Positions 11,701 to 24,993 of a stretch of 64,000 nucleotides of DNA are shown here, one piece after another. The notes under the pieces were generated by a model, which was not told where the DNA came from, ran no database searches, and saw only the letters and a list, made by a program, of their open reading frames with translations. Source of the DNA: Montifringilla adamsi (taxonomy: Eukaryota; Chordata; Aves; Passeriformes; Passeridae); assembly GCA_017590115.1 (NCBI GenBank), contig JAGGNK010000002.1, positions 19,371,415 through 19,435,414 on the forward strand, written 5' to 3'. Made by a program: the position numbers and the translations under genes. Positions within the stretch are counted from its first letter, which is position 1. Every line of letters begins with the position of its first letter.

Positions 11701-14700
11701 CCTTCCTGGCTTCCTTACTCAGGAATTCATCCGAATTTTCCAAGAACTGAGCTGAATCACTACAGCTACTAATGATGTACTGCAATGCTGGGTCTTAGTG
11801 CTACCACAAGCACACAGCTGTGAAGCTCTGTTGCACCGACACATGATGCAGAGAGACTTTTTAAGTCACAGCCTGGATTTGGTGCAGGAAGCCAAATTTA
11901 CCCCAGATTCCCTTCATAACAGCAGAGCATGTGACCTCTGGAGTGGTTGTTGGAGGTCTTTGAAAAGAGGAGTCAGGTGGGGTGTTTTTTTAAGTTTTGC
12001 AGGGCAAAAAAATCAATGGAACTGAAAGTAGGTTCACACCACAGTGCCCACCCATGCAAAACTATCATGAACCACAAAACCAGGTAATTACACAATCTCC
12101 TTCCAATGTTTACTAGGTTCATTTTCTGAGCACTGGCTGCTGCTTACAGCAGCCTCAGAAGACTTTAGAAAGGACCTCTTGGTCTGCAGTAGCCAGAAAA
12201 CCCATTGAGTTTGTCCTAGCGAGTAGAAGCATAAGATTCAGGTCTCTGAGAATGAGCCCCTGTTTTCAAATAATCCTGAAAGAGTTTTGTATAAACCCAG
12301 AGCTCTCACATCACCTTCCGTCACATACCTGAGACCACAGGGAGAAGATATAAAGCAAAATTTCCACCCTGTGTGGTGAGGAACGACAGGCATCTCCCAG
12401 CAGAACAGAGCTGAAGTCCAAGGTGCCTAGATGCAAATCTCCAAGAGCAGCAGATAACCAAAAAAATTAAGGATTTGTGCACATCAAAGTTTGCTTGTAA
12501 CTTCCTGCACTGGGGGTTACACACAGAGAGCTGCATTTCAGAGAGACCTGTGCTTCCTGCTGTCTCCCACAGCATCCCTGAGCTGTGAAGCACCACAGTT
12601 TGGTCACACACTGCAACAAAAACACTTCTTTCTCCTTGCTTTGCCTAATCTGATCCTTGCTGAGCTGCTTTACAGCTTTCATTTCCTCAGCCCTGAGAAT
12701 TTGCTGGTTTTCCTGATGAAGTGCAGTAATGTGGCACTTCTCCAAGCTAAACCTGATGGAAAGTTTTCCTCCCACACTACACTGTTTGACACCAGCTCTG
12801 GGACGCAACGTGGCTCCCTGGGAAACAGTGGTAGCTGTTGAAGCCTTTAGGACTTTAGGAAGAAGATCTGGCTTGCCTACAGCCTGTTACTGTCACCTTT
12901 CAAGGACTAAGGCATATGCAGAGCACTGTGCTCTGCAGGCATGAACTTTCCATTATTCCTCTTCCACTGTGCATTGCAGGTGGCTTTTCCAAATATCTTC
13001 CTCTTTTATCAAAGGGCAAAAAGATACTATTTGTGTTCCTTGCCCTAAACCATTACTATTTCTTGGGTCTTTTGCTGTTTATACAGCCAACGTACTGTTC
13101 AAACACTGCAGCAGTAGTAGAGTGTGATAAATGTCAAAGTCCTTGGGTTCACTGAGCATCTTTTCATTCTGAACATCTCCACAGCAGATGAGCCCTGTCT
13201 GGATGGAGTTTCTTGGAATTAACATGCCAGCATCATGACATGGCATCTGGCACCCAGGAGCTGCACATGTATCTCTCAGAAGCCCCAGCAGCACCATGAG
13301 TGCACTCACAAACCAGAGGCAAACTTGTTGGCACATGTGCAAATACATTGCACACTCTTAGGCACACAGAGTGATAATTACCAGATGATGGAATATGCAG
13401 AAGTAGTCAGACATTTGGATTTGCTGTTATGACTGTTCACCTTCCTTCCTAGAGGCTGAAGTAACAGAAGGCAGGAGATAAAGAGAAAAACCCCAGAAAG
13501 CAAAGAGAGAGATGCAACATTTGCTTGATCCAATGACACAGGGGACTATGCACATGTGTGAAAACCTGTTGCAGAAAAAATACATATATAACAGGATGAG
13601 ATCAAGCAACCTTCCTGACTAAGCCATACTGACACAGCTGGACTTCCCAAGTTAGGAGGAGATGCGCATCCTCTGACCTTGCTGCCCGCACACCAGCAGC
13701 ACCCAAGCACAACACAGAAGCCCAGCAACCTCTGGAGTGTCCCTGCAGAATAAATGACCACAGAGAGCACAAACACAAATATTATTATTTTTTCCAAAGA
13801 GACCAGCTAAGAATACATTACATTTCTTGAAGAGTGATTTAGGGAGGTCCAAGCTCTGAAAACAAACAAAAAATAATGGATGACATTTATCCCTGAATAT
13901 TCAGTTGCACAGCAGCACTGAGCATTTAGAAAAAATGCAAGACCAGACTAATTTCCTAAATGGGCAATAACAGTATCTTCTTTCATGGCATAAAGATTAC
14001 ACACTCTCAGTATTTTTCCTGTATGCTACATGAATGAAATAGAGCTACTTGATTTTAGAGCCACCAAGGAATTAGACTGAAGTGAGTGAAGCCATTGCTT
14101 CCAAAGGGCTCTAAGAGAAGTCCAGAAACAAACCAGATATGAATGCAGGCTAGCTTTACATCCAACCACATTTGATCAGTGAAAACCCAAAACCTGGTTA
14201 TTATCTGAATAATTCATCCAAACCTACTTCTGAATAATCATAAATCACCAAAGTAGCTGTCAGCTGAGACAGCATCAAGAACACACATCGAGAGCAAATG
14301 TAACAGCTTTTAAAAAATCCTGCAAATGGCTTGGCTCATTTAATTGCTTAAATCAAACCAAAATCCAATGTAATGACACCCTTATATACAAAGAATATGT
14401 CACAAATAATGCATCAACAGAAGTGCATATTTTACACAAAGAAGTAAAACTGGTCCTGTGGCAGATGCTCATTTACATGTGTATTGATTTAATTACAGAT
14501 TGCTCGCCCTCCTTTTAAGATTGCTAAAAAAAGATGAACACAATCCCAGAACTGCACAAACTGAGCCAGAGAGACTAGGGACAATAATTTCTTCCTTTGA
14601 TCACGCCTACAGAGATGTGCAACATTCCTGCTCTTATTGACTTAAAGTCAGAGGCATGGGCAGGACTGCCACAGCTGCAGCTCCTGATGCTCCGCTGCAT

Positions 14701-17700
14701 CTGAGGGAGCCTGTGTCTGCCTTCATGAGCATAACAGGCAGAATCAGGCCAGGAAATCCTGGGCTTTTCCATCTGTATTAAAGCAGATTTTTGTGCCTGC
14801 TGCAGCTGTGTGTATGAGACAGCAGGGCGTGGATTTGCACAGGGGTATAAATCTGGCTCTTGCGCTCCCTAGTTTGCAAAACCACAGAAAGCATTTTTCC
14901 CAGTCAAGGAGGAGCAATAGAGAAGGCTCTTATTTCCCTGAAACCGCTCCCTTCCCAAGCTTCTTCATAAAGACAGGCAGCCGTTCTCATTAGTCACTGT
15001 TACACGGTTGTTTGGTGCCCTGCAGCCTCTCAGTGTGGGAAAACTGCCTGGAATCAGAGCAGCCTGGCAGCTTGCTGCAGCATCAGCACCCTGCAGGATG
15101 ATTCCAGAGCCGCTTCCTGAACTGTCATTTCTCAACAGCAGTTTCAGGCTGCTTTCCTGTGAAGCAAGGAAAAAAAAAAAAAAACCAAACCCCAAACAAA
15201 TGTAATTGCTTTTTGGGATACCTCTACACAGTCTGTGGTCAGACAACAGGCTTCTGTGCAGGCAGGGGGTTCTTTTTTGTGCCTGTGCCAGGAGGATGCT
15301 GCCCAGGATGCCTTGCAGGGATGAGACACATCCCTGACTTGCTGTCTGCTCATGTGTGTGAGCTCCACTGTGACTTTTCCTCCTGATCTTTCCCATTGTC
15401 CCACCATCCCACGGATGTTTCTGCGAGACAAGCTCCGCAGCAGCGTGTTTTGAAGGGCAGACTTAGAAGCCTCCTCTTCAGACCCAGCTCATCCTCCAGC
15501 CCTGTCCTGACTCATGCCCTATCAGCATCTCAGCCCTGGCTGGGGGTGGGGCAGGGGGAAGGAGTGCCACAGACCAAATCTGTTCAATGCACCACCTTAG
15601 AGGTTATACATGTGGATTTTATGCCTTAAATCCATCTAATAAACCGAATTCTCTGTAATAATTTTTTTTTTTTTCCTCAGGAAACAGTGGTGCAGCCATG
15701 ATCCTGGTCCTACAGATTTGAACAAACCCAGAAAAACAGTCCCAGTCATCCAGGGCAGGAGTTGGGTAATCATTTCATGCTTTGTTTGCAAATGTAGATG
15801 TCAGCAAGAGGGTGCTTAAATCCTGCATGGAGCATAGTGGAAACAGGCCCGTCCTCTCCTGCCCCTGCTCTTTTACTCAGAGTAAAACACTCACCTTTGT
15901 GCTATGCAGCAAACTTGGTTTTTGGGCACCCACAAGTGGCACAATCCTAATGCTGTTTTTCTAGGATAGTCCCTTTATGATTTGCAAGCAAAATAATGCC
16001 TGACTGGTTCTTTGCACACTTGCAGTCAGCAGTCATTAGTGCAGCCTTGGAAAGGAGGGGAAAAAGAGTGTTTTAATGCTAACATTTTCTTAAAATGTGG
16101 CACAAATCCAGCACCAACAAACAATGTGGGGTGGAACTGTGACAGTATCACATGCCTCAAATGTCTTAGTTATGTGACAGCTTAACTAAAGCCAGGAAGT
16201 TTTCCTTAGAATCGACTTTGTCTACCTTGGAAAAGAAAAACCAAAAAACTTGATGCATCAAAAAGTCCAGCTGGAAGATTTTCCTTATTGCTGATCACTT
16301 TTAATTAGCTGATGTGTTTTCCCCTGGAGTGGGTTGAGCACAGCACACAGACTGCACACATTGTTCCTTGGCTGCAGTGATGCACATGGCAAATTCTCTA
16401 ATATATAATTTATCCTGCACATGCTTGAGACTTGATGATGTTTGGGCAGTTCACATGGAGCCCGTGTAGCATGGGTGCTTCTGCACTGCTCTCCAGGCTC
16501 AGGGTGACAGAGTCCAACAGACAGCTGGTACAGGATTATTTTAGGCTGTGCTCAGACACCAGAGATGCCCTTTGGGTGTTCAGTACATTCAGTTTCCTTC
16601 CATCCACTCAATTTGTTTTTCTGTTTGGTAGAGGGATCTATCTGAAGTGACACCTCGCTCTGGGAAAACATGGTATTGGGAGCTAATCGATTGCATTGTA
16701 ATTCTGAGCAGAGAAACTTTTTATTTTTGTGGGGGAAAGAGCTGTTATTTTATCCCTATCTCAGGTGGAAAGGTCATAAGCAGGAGCTGTAATACTGTTG
16801 CATTCCAGAATGAAATGCTGCTTGATAATATTTTTATAAGCCTGCGCTGATTCCAGCATTAGCCTTTTGGAGAAAGATAGATGGGGAAAACACAAATATC
16901 CCTGGTCAGACACAAATCTAGCACTCACAAATCCTGGGTTGGGGCATGGAAGGAGATGGGGGTACAAGAAGTGAGGATGAAGGTCAAGGAAGCAGCCACT
17001 TTTCAGGGCTTTGCTGCGCCCAACTAAACCCCCACCTAGAAACCAGGCTGGGGGACAGCATGAATCAGCAGTGAATTCCTGGCACTGGGCTCAGCCAGGT
17101 TCAGGGTGGCTCACAGGGGACCCTAGGCACTCCTGCTGGACCCTGTTTTGGGGAACACTGCATCTGAATTGGCTCACATTGGCTCAGCCAGCTCCGTTAT
17201 GGCTCCAGGCATCTGAAAACATTCTCTGTGCTGTCCTGGACAGCCCAGCTGCTGCCTGCCCAGCACTCAGCTAGTTTTGCACCTCCTCAGTAAATAAATT
17301 GTGATCTGTAGCATATGACCACAGTGCAGCTGCATGTGCAGCAATATTGTCAGACAAGAACACACAGCCCTCTGACACAGCCTGTGATACTGAAACCCCT
17401 CCCAGATACCAAGGCACCAAAACCACCAGTTTGCACCAGTTTTCTGCTGAAATCCTGCAAGAGTAGATATATGCTAGCTCAAAGGAGTACCAAATCAAAC
17501 TCTCAGTGGGTCAGCAGCTAAGTGGAATAGAGGCCTGAGCCCAAAACATGCAATGTTTTAAACCACACTGCAGGAAAACAGAACAAAGTGGTGAAACAAC
17601 ACTTTTACCCCGGACTGCCGTGCTTGGTAAAACCTGCAAGAAAAGGGGATTAAAAACCACAAGACAGTAAAAAATTCCAGTGATGAGTGAGTGTTTACCA

Positions 17701-18066
17701 AAGGCTACATGCCACATGGGTACATGAGGTGTCCCTTGCTCATCTGGGATGAGACAAATTAATTGACACCTGAACAGAAATGAAAGCAAATGAAATCCCT
17801 TTGAAAGGGATAAGCATTCCTATTTTTTTTAATATATATAACACTTCAGGTTTTTCTTTCACAGCAAAATAATCTCTCTTGTTTGTCTGGGGCTATTTTT
17901 AACACTGCTAATGAGTGACTAAAGTGGGGTGGAGTAGCTAAGCCAGCTTGCTGCTCCCAGCCACCCACAAGGTTTTTCTGACAATCAGAGGAGGACCTGG
18001 ACCAGAGCCAGCTCATGTGAGGAGTCAGAGCAAAGCGCCTGCAAAGTGTCTGTGTCCTGGGACACA
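2701..18066. other. Intergenic DNA between CD40LG and VGLL1, left part: no gene recognised
   Basis: About 15 kb. The stretches around 3000-5700, 7000-8100, 8700-10100 and 14950-15650 are richer in G+C than the rest and so carry many chance ORFs; none has recognisable domains, splice partners or codon bias. A 15-nt A run precedes CCAAACCCC near 15170-15197. A lncRNA could be present but cannot be called from sequence. Confidence 0.6.
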
Positions 18067-18104
18067 CATGGTGGAAAAAATGCACCATGGTGGAAAAAAT
18101 GCAG
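18067..18104. repeat. 19-bp tandem duplication (CATGGTGGAAAAAATGCA)
   Basis: Two adjacent 19-bp copies, 18067-18085 and 18086-18104, identical except for the last base. Probably a replication-slippage duplication. Confidence 0.9.
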
Positions 18105-18183
18105 CTGAGTAAAAAAAGGCCTGGACTACACACAGGGCAGGTATGTCCAGTGCTTGACATCAATCTCTGAGACTAATGCATCT

Positions 18184-18206
18184 CAGAGATGCATTAATCT
18201 CTGACC
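18184..18206. repeat. Short palindrome, 11-bp arms with 1-nt spacer
   Basis: TAATGCATCTC, a single A, then GAGATGCATTA. It is flanked by a direct repeat of ATCTCTGA (near 18173 and 18208). Too short to assign a role. Confidence 0.85.
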
Positions 18207-18356
18207 AGAGCTCATAAAGCATGTAGTTGGCATCTCATTTGTCCATCAGAAAAAGACAGGAGAAAAGCCATCTGTGCAAACAAGTTATTCCTGGACTAGA
18301 GGACATCCAATTAAAGGCAAGTAGTGATTTCTCACAGGGTCAGTAAATTAATAGAA

Positions 18357-18515
18357 AATCATAAAATCATTATGATTGGAAAGACCTCCCAGATCATCAA
18401 ATCCAACCAATAACCCAGCATCCCTGTGTTCACCATTAAACCACAGCCCCGAGAGCCCATCCACACACCTCTTGACCACTTACAGGGATGTAACACCTGG
18501 CCCCTGTCTGTCCTT
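18357..18515 (-). mobile_element. CR1-type LINE fragment (3' end, antisense as read on plus)
   Basis: Reads like the reverse complement of an avian CR1 3' end. It has ATCATAAAATCATTATGATTGG, then GGAAAGACCTCCCAGATCATC, then a CAAATCCAACC-type block followed by the CCCATCCACAC and CAGGGATG segments in CR1 order. The right border is approximate. Divergence suggests an old 5'-truncated insertion. Confidence 0.85.
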
Positions 18516-21500
18516 CGGAATGGTCTTGGCAGAGGTCCACTGGCATTCAGGGGATTAGAAGCTGTTGAAAGGGGAACATCCAGCATCCCTTCTCCCATCA
18601 CCTCCAGGACTGCTGCATTCAGAGGAGGGACCGAAAATAACTGGAAAGTACCAGATGGCAGCTGGTGGATGCAGCATCCCAGTTGCCAAGTCCTTGCCAG
18701 CAAGGAGAGTACACACTGAATGGGAGTGAAGACAGTCACTGGAGCATGACAGCAGCAGGGCAGCACAGGAACACAGCATCATCCTGGGCCTGAATGCAAA
18801 AAACACTCCACTCCAGATAAACAATATTCTAGAGAAGCCTATATGTGTATCTATATTGTTTTAATCTATACATGTTTAAAGAAAAGCCTACCTGATGTAG
18901 AAAACTGCTGTGAAATGTTCAAAACTCTCTTATGCTAAATCATTAAAGGCAAATTGCAGTGATGGGTTAATTATGTTTATTGCAGAAGAGCAGTGAGATG
19001 CCATAAACCCAGGCACACTCTGGTGCATGGTGCAAAATGCCAGAGCAGCAGAGCCTCTGTGCCACAGCCCTCCATTCCGTCCTCATTCCTCTAACAGCCA
19101 GGGAAGAGAGCAAGCACCTGTGTGCCTGGTGTGGAGCCTGCACTGGCAAGGGGAGCAGACACCTTTGGGTTACTTGGGCACTTGTTCCCTTTCCCCAGGT
19201 GTGCCAGACAGCTGGACAACGGGACACAAACCTTGCAGCAATGGCTCACAGCATGACCCCGTCAAGGCAGAGCCACTGATGCCCCATGTTCTTGCAATAA
19301 GGGACACCCATTTAAAAACAAGTGCTTTTTTCCTCCCACACCGTCCAACCTCACTTGTCTGATTCACCAGAACCAAGGGCTTTATAAGCCATCTTGAATA
19401 TTCCCAGCCTCCCAAGGGAAGCACTACATTTAAGAGCATTTTAATAGACTGTCCTTTCAGAGAAATTATATAAGCATTTTCCTTTGGAAGGGATGGAAGA
19501 GGGAGGGGAAAAAAAAAATCAATATTTTTAAGTAACAGCATTATAATTCACTAGAATTATAGCACATGCCAGTAAGACAGATGTACACAATAGAGGTTGG
19601 AAATCTGTGCTTTGGCTCGTAGAGGAAGTCAAATTATATTACCATGTAGCCTTAAAAATCAGGTGATTAAGTGACTTGGGATAACAAAACAAAACTACTT
19701 GGATAAGTATTTGTAAACTGAAAAGAGAAGAAAGGGATTTTTTTGGTAGAAATATTAAAAAGGAGTGTGGGGTTTTTTTTCCAGTGCTTATCTATAGCGA
19801 GACAGGACATTTTTGTGTCTTTTATTAGTTTGGTTGAAACAATTCCCCTTGTGATCTCAGATTGATGTAGAACATGTAACTGCTAGAGCAAACTTGTAAA
19901 ATTAAAAAAAGAATTCCTTTAAAAAATCTCAGTTTGTAAATAAGTCCCATAAATACCTGATGTGGCTAAACTTGTATTATTTATAAAATTACACAAGGTG
20001 TTATAACTGGAGCTGTGGCAGCAGAGATATCTGATGTAACAGTCATAAACATTTATACCAGCTCAGAATTTGTTCTATAAAAATCACAAGCTCTGCCATC
20101 TCAAAGGTCAAATTGCCTTCAGCAACTACATAGAGCTGTCAGAAAAAGCTAATCATGCTCTATTATATTAATGTGTAACCAATGGACAAGGAAAAGATAC
20201 ACCCACAGAGCTTATTTACAAAAAGAATCTCTTACACCTCCAGAGAGGCTGGGAAAATAAAACTCTCCTACCTGCAGATTTTTGCTGAATGGTGTTTTAA
20301 TTGCACCTAATAAGAATCAAGATTTCCTCTCAAAGCTACTATGAATTCATCGCTTTCCAGAAGATGATGATACATTAGTGAGAGGACAAAATAGAGCCTT
20401 CAGGCATAAGTATATTACAGACCTTCTAAAGAGTATCCCTAGGAATTGCAAGTATGGTGATAAATTGCAGCACTTTCGAAACATAAATAATGTGCTTTGC
20501 TGGCCTGTGGTTGAAGTCTCTTGCCAGTGGCCTAAGACTGTTTTAAACAATATGGAGATATCAAATCAAGCTAAGAAGTTGCAGCATTGAATTTATGCTA
20601 ACTGCATCCCTGCACCTATGGGTTTTCAGCTGCATTGATAAGAATTGTACTTTTTATCAGGAGATGGTAAATTAATAAACACAGAAAGATTAAAAAGGGC
20701 AGGACTCCTTTCAAGAGGGCTACATGAAAAGCCTTAAATAGACAATCTACGGCCAAAACAAACATACTGCCCAGGTTAATACCACAAACATTAGAAATTA
20801 TTTACTGTATAGAAAAGGATTGTTTTGTCATTCCCCAAATAGTATTTTTCCAGCTGAGAGAAAAAAACACAGGATAGCTGCAGTTCATTACTTCTTGATT
20901 CACAGTTGCAAATAATAAAAGTTCACAGAAATAACTTTCCCTTTCTGAAAAAAGTAGAAACATTCAGTTGCTAGAAGTACACATCTCGTCTTCTGTCCTG
21001 AATCTGAATACCTGAAAGACACAGCAGCATCAGGACAGTCAAGCAGCACAGTCCTTGCAATCTCTTAAGATGTTGTGCAAACAAAACTGCACCTTTGGGT
21101 TTGGTGCAAAAGAACCCTTACGAGAATAACAGAATGACCTGTTCAAAGTATCCCCAAAACATTGCACATCAAAGAACCAACAACGGGGTATGACCAGCAC
21201 CAAGACACTAATAAAACTAAGGAAGCCTGAATGCTTTGGGAATAATTTCTTAGAACAACTCACCCAGCAGTATGGTGGGTTTGTTGGTGCAAACTGCAGC
21301 AGTACTACCACATGTGAGTTGTTCTATCTTTCTGGGACCTGAAACTTGGGCAGCAAGTGCAAAACAGGCATTGTGAAATGGCAGCCTGAAGGTATAAGCA
21401 AAAAAACTAAGGTGGATGGGGTAAAAAATCCCCATGTATCTCATTTTAATATAATGTAGTGGTTTTTTCCCTCTTAGTTAATGTAGTTATGGGAGGTGGT

Positions 21501-21687
21501 GGTTCTATCTGGGGGAAAAATTAGCTTTTGAAATACAAAAGCAAAGGAATATCTTTAATACTACATGCATTAGCAAGACTGCTGTCTGATTTGTTCTGAA
21601 CCTGCTGGTTTCTTTACTCACCTGCAGTGGCATGGCTTACACTGGGATTTTCTGAGCCTTGGTAAGAGCTTGCTTTCCTCTCTTAAG
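18516..21687. other. Intergenic DNA, VGLL1 downstream side: no gene recognised
   Basis: Unique-looking, increasingly AT-rich sequence. If the VGLL1 terminal coding exon follows the mammalian layout it should lie between here and 23752 on the minus strand. I searched for a continuation resembling the human VGLL1 C-terminus and did not find one. Confidence 0.5.

Positions 21688-21725
<38 letters not shown>
21688..21725. repeat. Poly(A) run of 38 nt
   Basis: Uninterrupted A run after CTCTTAAG and before CTGGGGATG. No AATAAA just upstream, no recognisable retrocopy body and no obvious target-site duplication, so it is better called a homopolymer than a retroposon tail. Confidence 0.95.
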
Positions 21726-21727
<2 letters not shown>

Positions 21728-23752
21728 GGGGATGAGCAGAGATTCAGCACAGAGCTAAAAGTAGACAGTAGTTACTAAAGAAACCTTGTGCTTTTGCAGC
21801 CCAGCCTATAGCACAGGTGCTGAGGAGCTCTGTGCTGTCTGGCACAGCAACATACACTTCCATAAATGTAAATATCAGCTGTTCTTAAACATGACACAGA
21901 ACAAGAAGTGTATTTAACACATAGAGCCAGGAAACAAGTACTCCTACAGTTGAACTAAATGTACACATCCTAGGGATTTGCCAAAGACTCCCTATGAACA
22001 TGGATCAGCCATTTCTTATTTATCTATGTTGTGTTGTTTGATAATCACAAGGATGGTGTTACATGTGTGGTGCTTAGAGACTCTTGAATATTCAGAATGG
22101 CCTTGTACACATCCTGAAAGAAACAGCTTTAATTGGTAATGGCTGGAGAACACTGAACTGTTTAATTTCCTTTTCAATTTTTTCCTCATTCATTTTCTTT
22201 CTGAATTTCTGGGAAAAAAGTCCACTTTTGTTAGCAGTGCTTCCCTCTTATCAACACAAGATTAAATTAATGAAATAGCTCTGTTTCTGAAGGAGTCATC
22301 TCCTGGGGCTCCCAAGCCTTGATAGGCTCGCAATGCCCCCTTGGGGGAAGAGGGCACCTTACCTTATTCTTAAATGAGATCCCAGTTCAGACAAGTGTCT
22401 TTAAAGAAATTAAACTCTCATTCACTACCTGCATTCACTAGGGTGAGTGCCTATGCAACACATACAGAAAACCTCTGCTCATATACCCTGAGCAGAAAGT
22501 TTGCATTCCAACTGAAGATACAGACACTCTCCCTTTAACATGAACAGACAGGCATTAGACATTCTAGCAGTAATGAGTTAGCAAAACATGTACAGTCACA
22601 AAACACTCATAACAATATAGATCTGTTGTATCCTCAAAAGAAGAACTGTAGATAAACTCCTGCTTGTATCTGCAGGCAGTCTTTAGCCCACATTCTGCCA
22701 AATTCCTGCAGATGCAGTTTCGAAACTTGGTAACCAGAAGGTATTTCACAGCTGCTTATTTTTCAAAACCTAAGCCTCAGGATTGCTTCTTCACATGGCA
22801 AATGTTTTTTGTTCAGAAGCACCGGGAAGGACGCACTGTATTTTTCCAGCAGACTCCCTAAACAATTTCACAACCCTTTTGCTTGCAGACAAGTGTCAAG
22901 CTGCCTTACTGGGGAATGCCCAGGAACAGCAATGCAGACATACCCCAACAGGCATCAACGCTTTGGCCAGGAAGCCTGACCCCAGAGACCTTCTCAAAGG
23001 CAGAATTACTTACAAGAGAACAATTTATCCAGCAGACCTAGATGCTGTGGGGACATGAATGAACTTCAGGCATCTTTCTGCTGTGCACTGGTAGTACCTA
23101 GGATTGGGATTCCTAGTAATTGTGGATAAAAAGCAACAATCATCGCTGTGTGAATGGCATTAGCTCTGGGAAATCTGCAGGGAGCAGACATAGCCTTTGG
23201 CAGGCAGGGCAGCAGCACCTCATGGCAGGGAGCTCTTAGCCAGGAGACAAGGCAAAGCTGGTCCACCAGCCCCTGTACCCTTCACCATTCCAGCTACAGA
23301 CAGAGACTGGGAGGGAGAAAAACCCCTGGCCATGCTGGTTTCCCACCTGTACTCAGAACATAATTAACAGCCCACACAGTAAGAGAGGCTGCTCAGGGAT
23401 CCTTCCTGGCCACCATGAGGGAGTATCTGGTGTACACCACACCTAATACCTATAAGTATTAGAGATTAAGATAGAGCTATGAATAATGCTTATAGTCACG
23501 TCTCCCCAACGTAAGCCAGAAGGTGAAATATTGTGTGAGTAGGCACAATTTTTTGCACATTTTTTGGTTAACCCATACTATATGGCTAATTGATTCCAAG
23601 TACCACAGTATATACCAGGGTGATTTACTGTAAAATATTTCTGTGAGTTTGCCAGAAGTTGGATTCGGCTTGAAAAGCTTAGGAACAGATGGCATTATTC
23701 TGTCACTTTACATCAGATGTCATCAAAGAATAAAGTGATAGTATTTTCTTAC
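21726..23752. other. Sequence downstream of VGLL1 exon 3: probable intron or 3' region, terminal exon not found
   Basis: Exon 3 of VGLL1 ends with a strong donor at 23752, so this is expected to be intron until an as yet unidentified last exon. Nothing else recognisable is present. Confidence 0.5.
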
Positions 23753-24172
23753 CTCCCCCAGGAGCTGAACTTTGACTCATATTTTGTAACCTTGCAGGTC
23801 CAGTCATACAAGCAGAACTTGAGTGTTGCTTCATGGTGCATTCTTGCATAGATGTTAAGCATCTTTCCTGTTGCAGAAGGCCAAGAAGAGAACTGTATTT
23901 CCTGTCAGAGATCCGCTCGTCGGCTGCATGCAGGTCAGGGACGGTGTGAGGATACACCGGACCGGTGACGCTGGGAGTCCCAGTTGGAGGGAAGGGCCAT
24001 AAATCTGCAGGTTGAGCTGGACGACTCTGCAGAGATGATGGCTGGCACTGGCCTACCACACCAGCAGCAGAAAAATTCAGAGCAGAATTTGCCATGCTTG
24101 TTGAAGAAGATGATGGATACGGTTTGTAGCAATGCGAAGAGAAATTCCACTGATGGGGAGACATGCTGTCGA
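23753..24172 (-). CDS. VGLL1: VGLL1 exon 3
   Basis: 420 nt, entering in phase 1 and leaving in phase 1. It encodes the Ser/Pro-rich middle of the protein. The donor GGGGGAG|GTAAGA (23752/23753) is close to consensus; reading through it gives only a short unconserved tail to a stop at 23703. Confidence 0.88.
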
Positions 24173-24974
24173 CTTAAAAAGGAAAAAAAGCATCTGAAGT
24201 CTCATCAATTCTTACTTTTTCTTACTTTTTTCCTAAGGCAAATTCCAGTGGACTTCTAAGAGAATGCTACCAGATTGCATATTCATTTCTACAGAAATAC
24301 AAAATCACTTTAGTGCTGCTTATCTTAAAAATCAACCACAAACTCATAATAAAAGCAGATTAAACCACCACCATCAATCTTTCTACTAAGTATTTCTACT
24401 GTAGTATGTGTATTACACAACCACCAACTTATGCAGGTTTTTGACAGCTGCAGGCTTAGACAAATATATTTTTGTGAAGATGACAACTTAAGTCATAATG
24501 CACTTATTGCATCCAGCAGTGATGGGGACACTTGGCTGGAAAATGACGATCTAGTCCTGCCAACAGGCCCATGAAAAGCTTAGGATTCACTCCAGCAATC
24601 ACAGGGATTTACGCAGGAATTCCCAGCCTAGGGCTTTACAAGTATGATTCTCTTGCTTTCTGTTTGCACACAATTTCAAATTTAAGCTCAAGGGATCTTT
24701 AATTCCTTAGTAAAAGCCAGTCATCCCCATCCAACACCAGGCTCACATATGGAAAGGAGCTCCTGTTTTTCAGGACAACAGTCTCACCCTTGTGCTTTGT
24801 GCTCAGGTCTTGGGGGTTCTTGGCATTGCTGAGAGCTCTAGAAAAATGTTCATCTACCATGCTGTTAATGTCCCCTTGGAAATAGGTGAACACCACGCTC
24901 TGAGATCCCCATTCTGTTTTCACAGGCTCTTTGCTTTTACTCAGCTTTGGGGAAAGCTTCCTTGTTTCTTCCAT
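23753..24974 (-). CDS. VGLL1: Vestigial-like family member 1 (TEAD cofactor), two coding exons, 3' exon missing
   Basis: VGLL1 is a nuclear cofactor that binds TEAD transcription factors through a short TONDU motif. The ATG at 24974 opens MEETRKLSPKLSKSKEPVKT; the TONDU motif follows at about residues 27-48 (VVFTYFQGDINSMVDEHF, then SRAL), nearly identical to human. Exon 3 resumes with DSMSPHQW and carries the conserved DLWPF and SLLGLLQQERCL blocks, matching human PGELWHFSS and LLSLLQQDRCL. I choose donor AAGG|GTGAGA (24787/24788) because its phase 1 fits acceptor TTTTTAAG|TCGAC (24172/24173). However, the retained reading VVLKN beyond that donor resembles human VMLKN, so the exon 2 end is uncertain. 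Exon 3 ends at donor GGGGGAG|GTAAGA. The human protein has about 50 more residues here, so at least one exon is unlocated. The gene sits between CD40LG and HTATSF1 on the same strand, as in mammals. Confidence 0.9.
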
Positions 24975-24993
24975 TTTCAATGACCAACAGTCT
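24788..24993 (-). CDS. VGLL1: VGLL1 exon 2 (start codon and TONDU motif)
   Basis: The acceptor TTTTTTTTGCAG|AGAC at 24993/24994 leaves 19 nt of 5' UTR before the ATG at 24972-24974, so an upstream non-coding exon is implied. Coding part 24788-24974 is 187 nt, residues 1-62 plus one base. The polypyrimidine tract is unusually long and G-interrupted (24996-25045). Confidence 0.85.

Noticed and set aside
15541..15562. G-rich stretch considered as a G-quadruplex
   Set aside because: Only three runs of three or more G within range; the fourth is GG, so it does not meet the usual rule.
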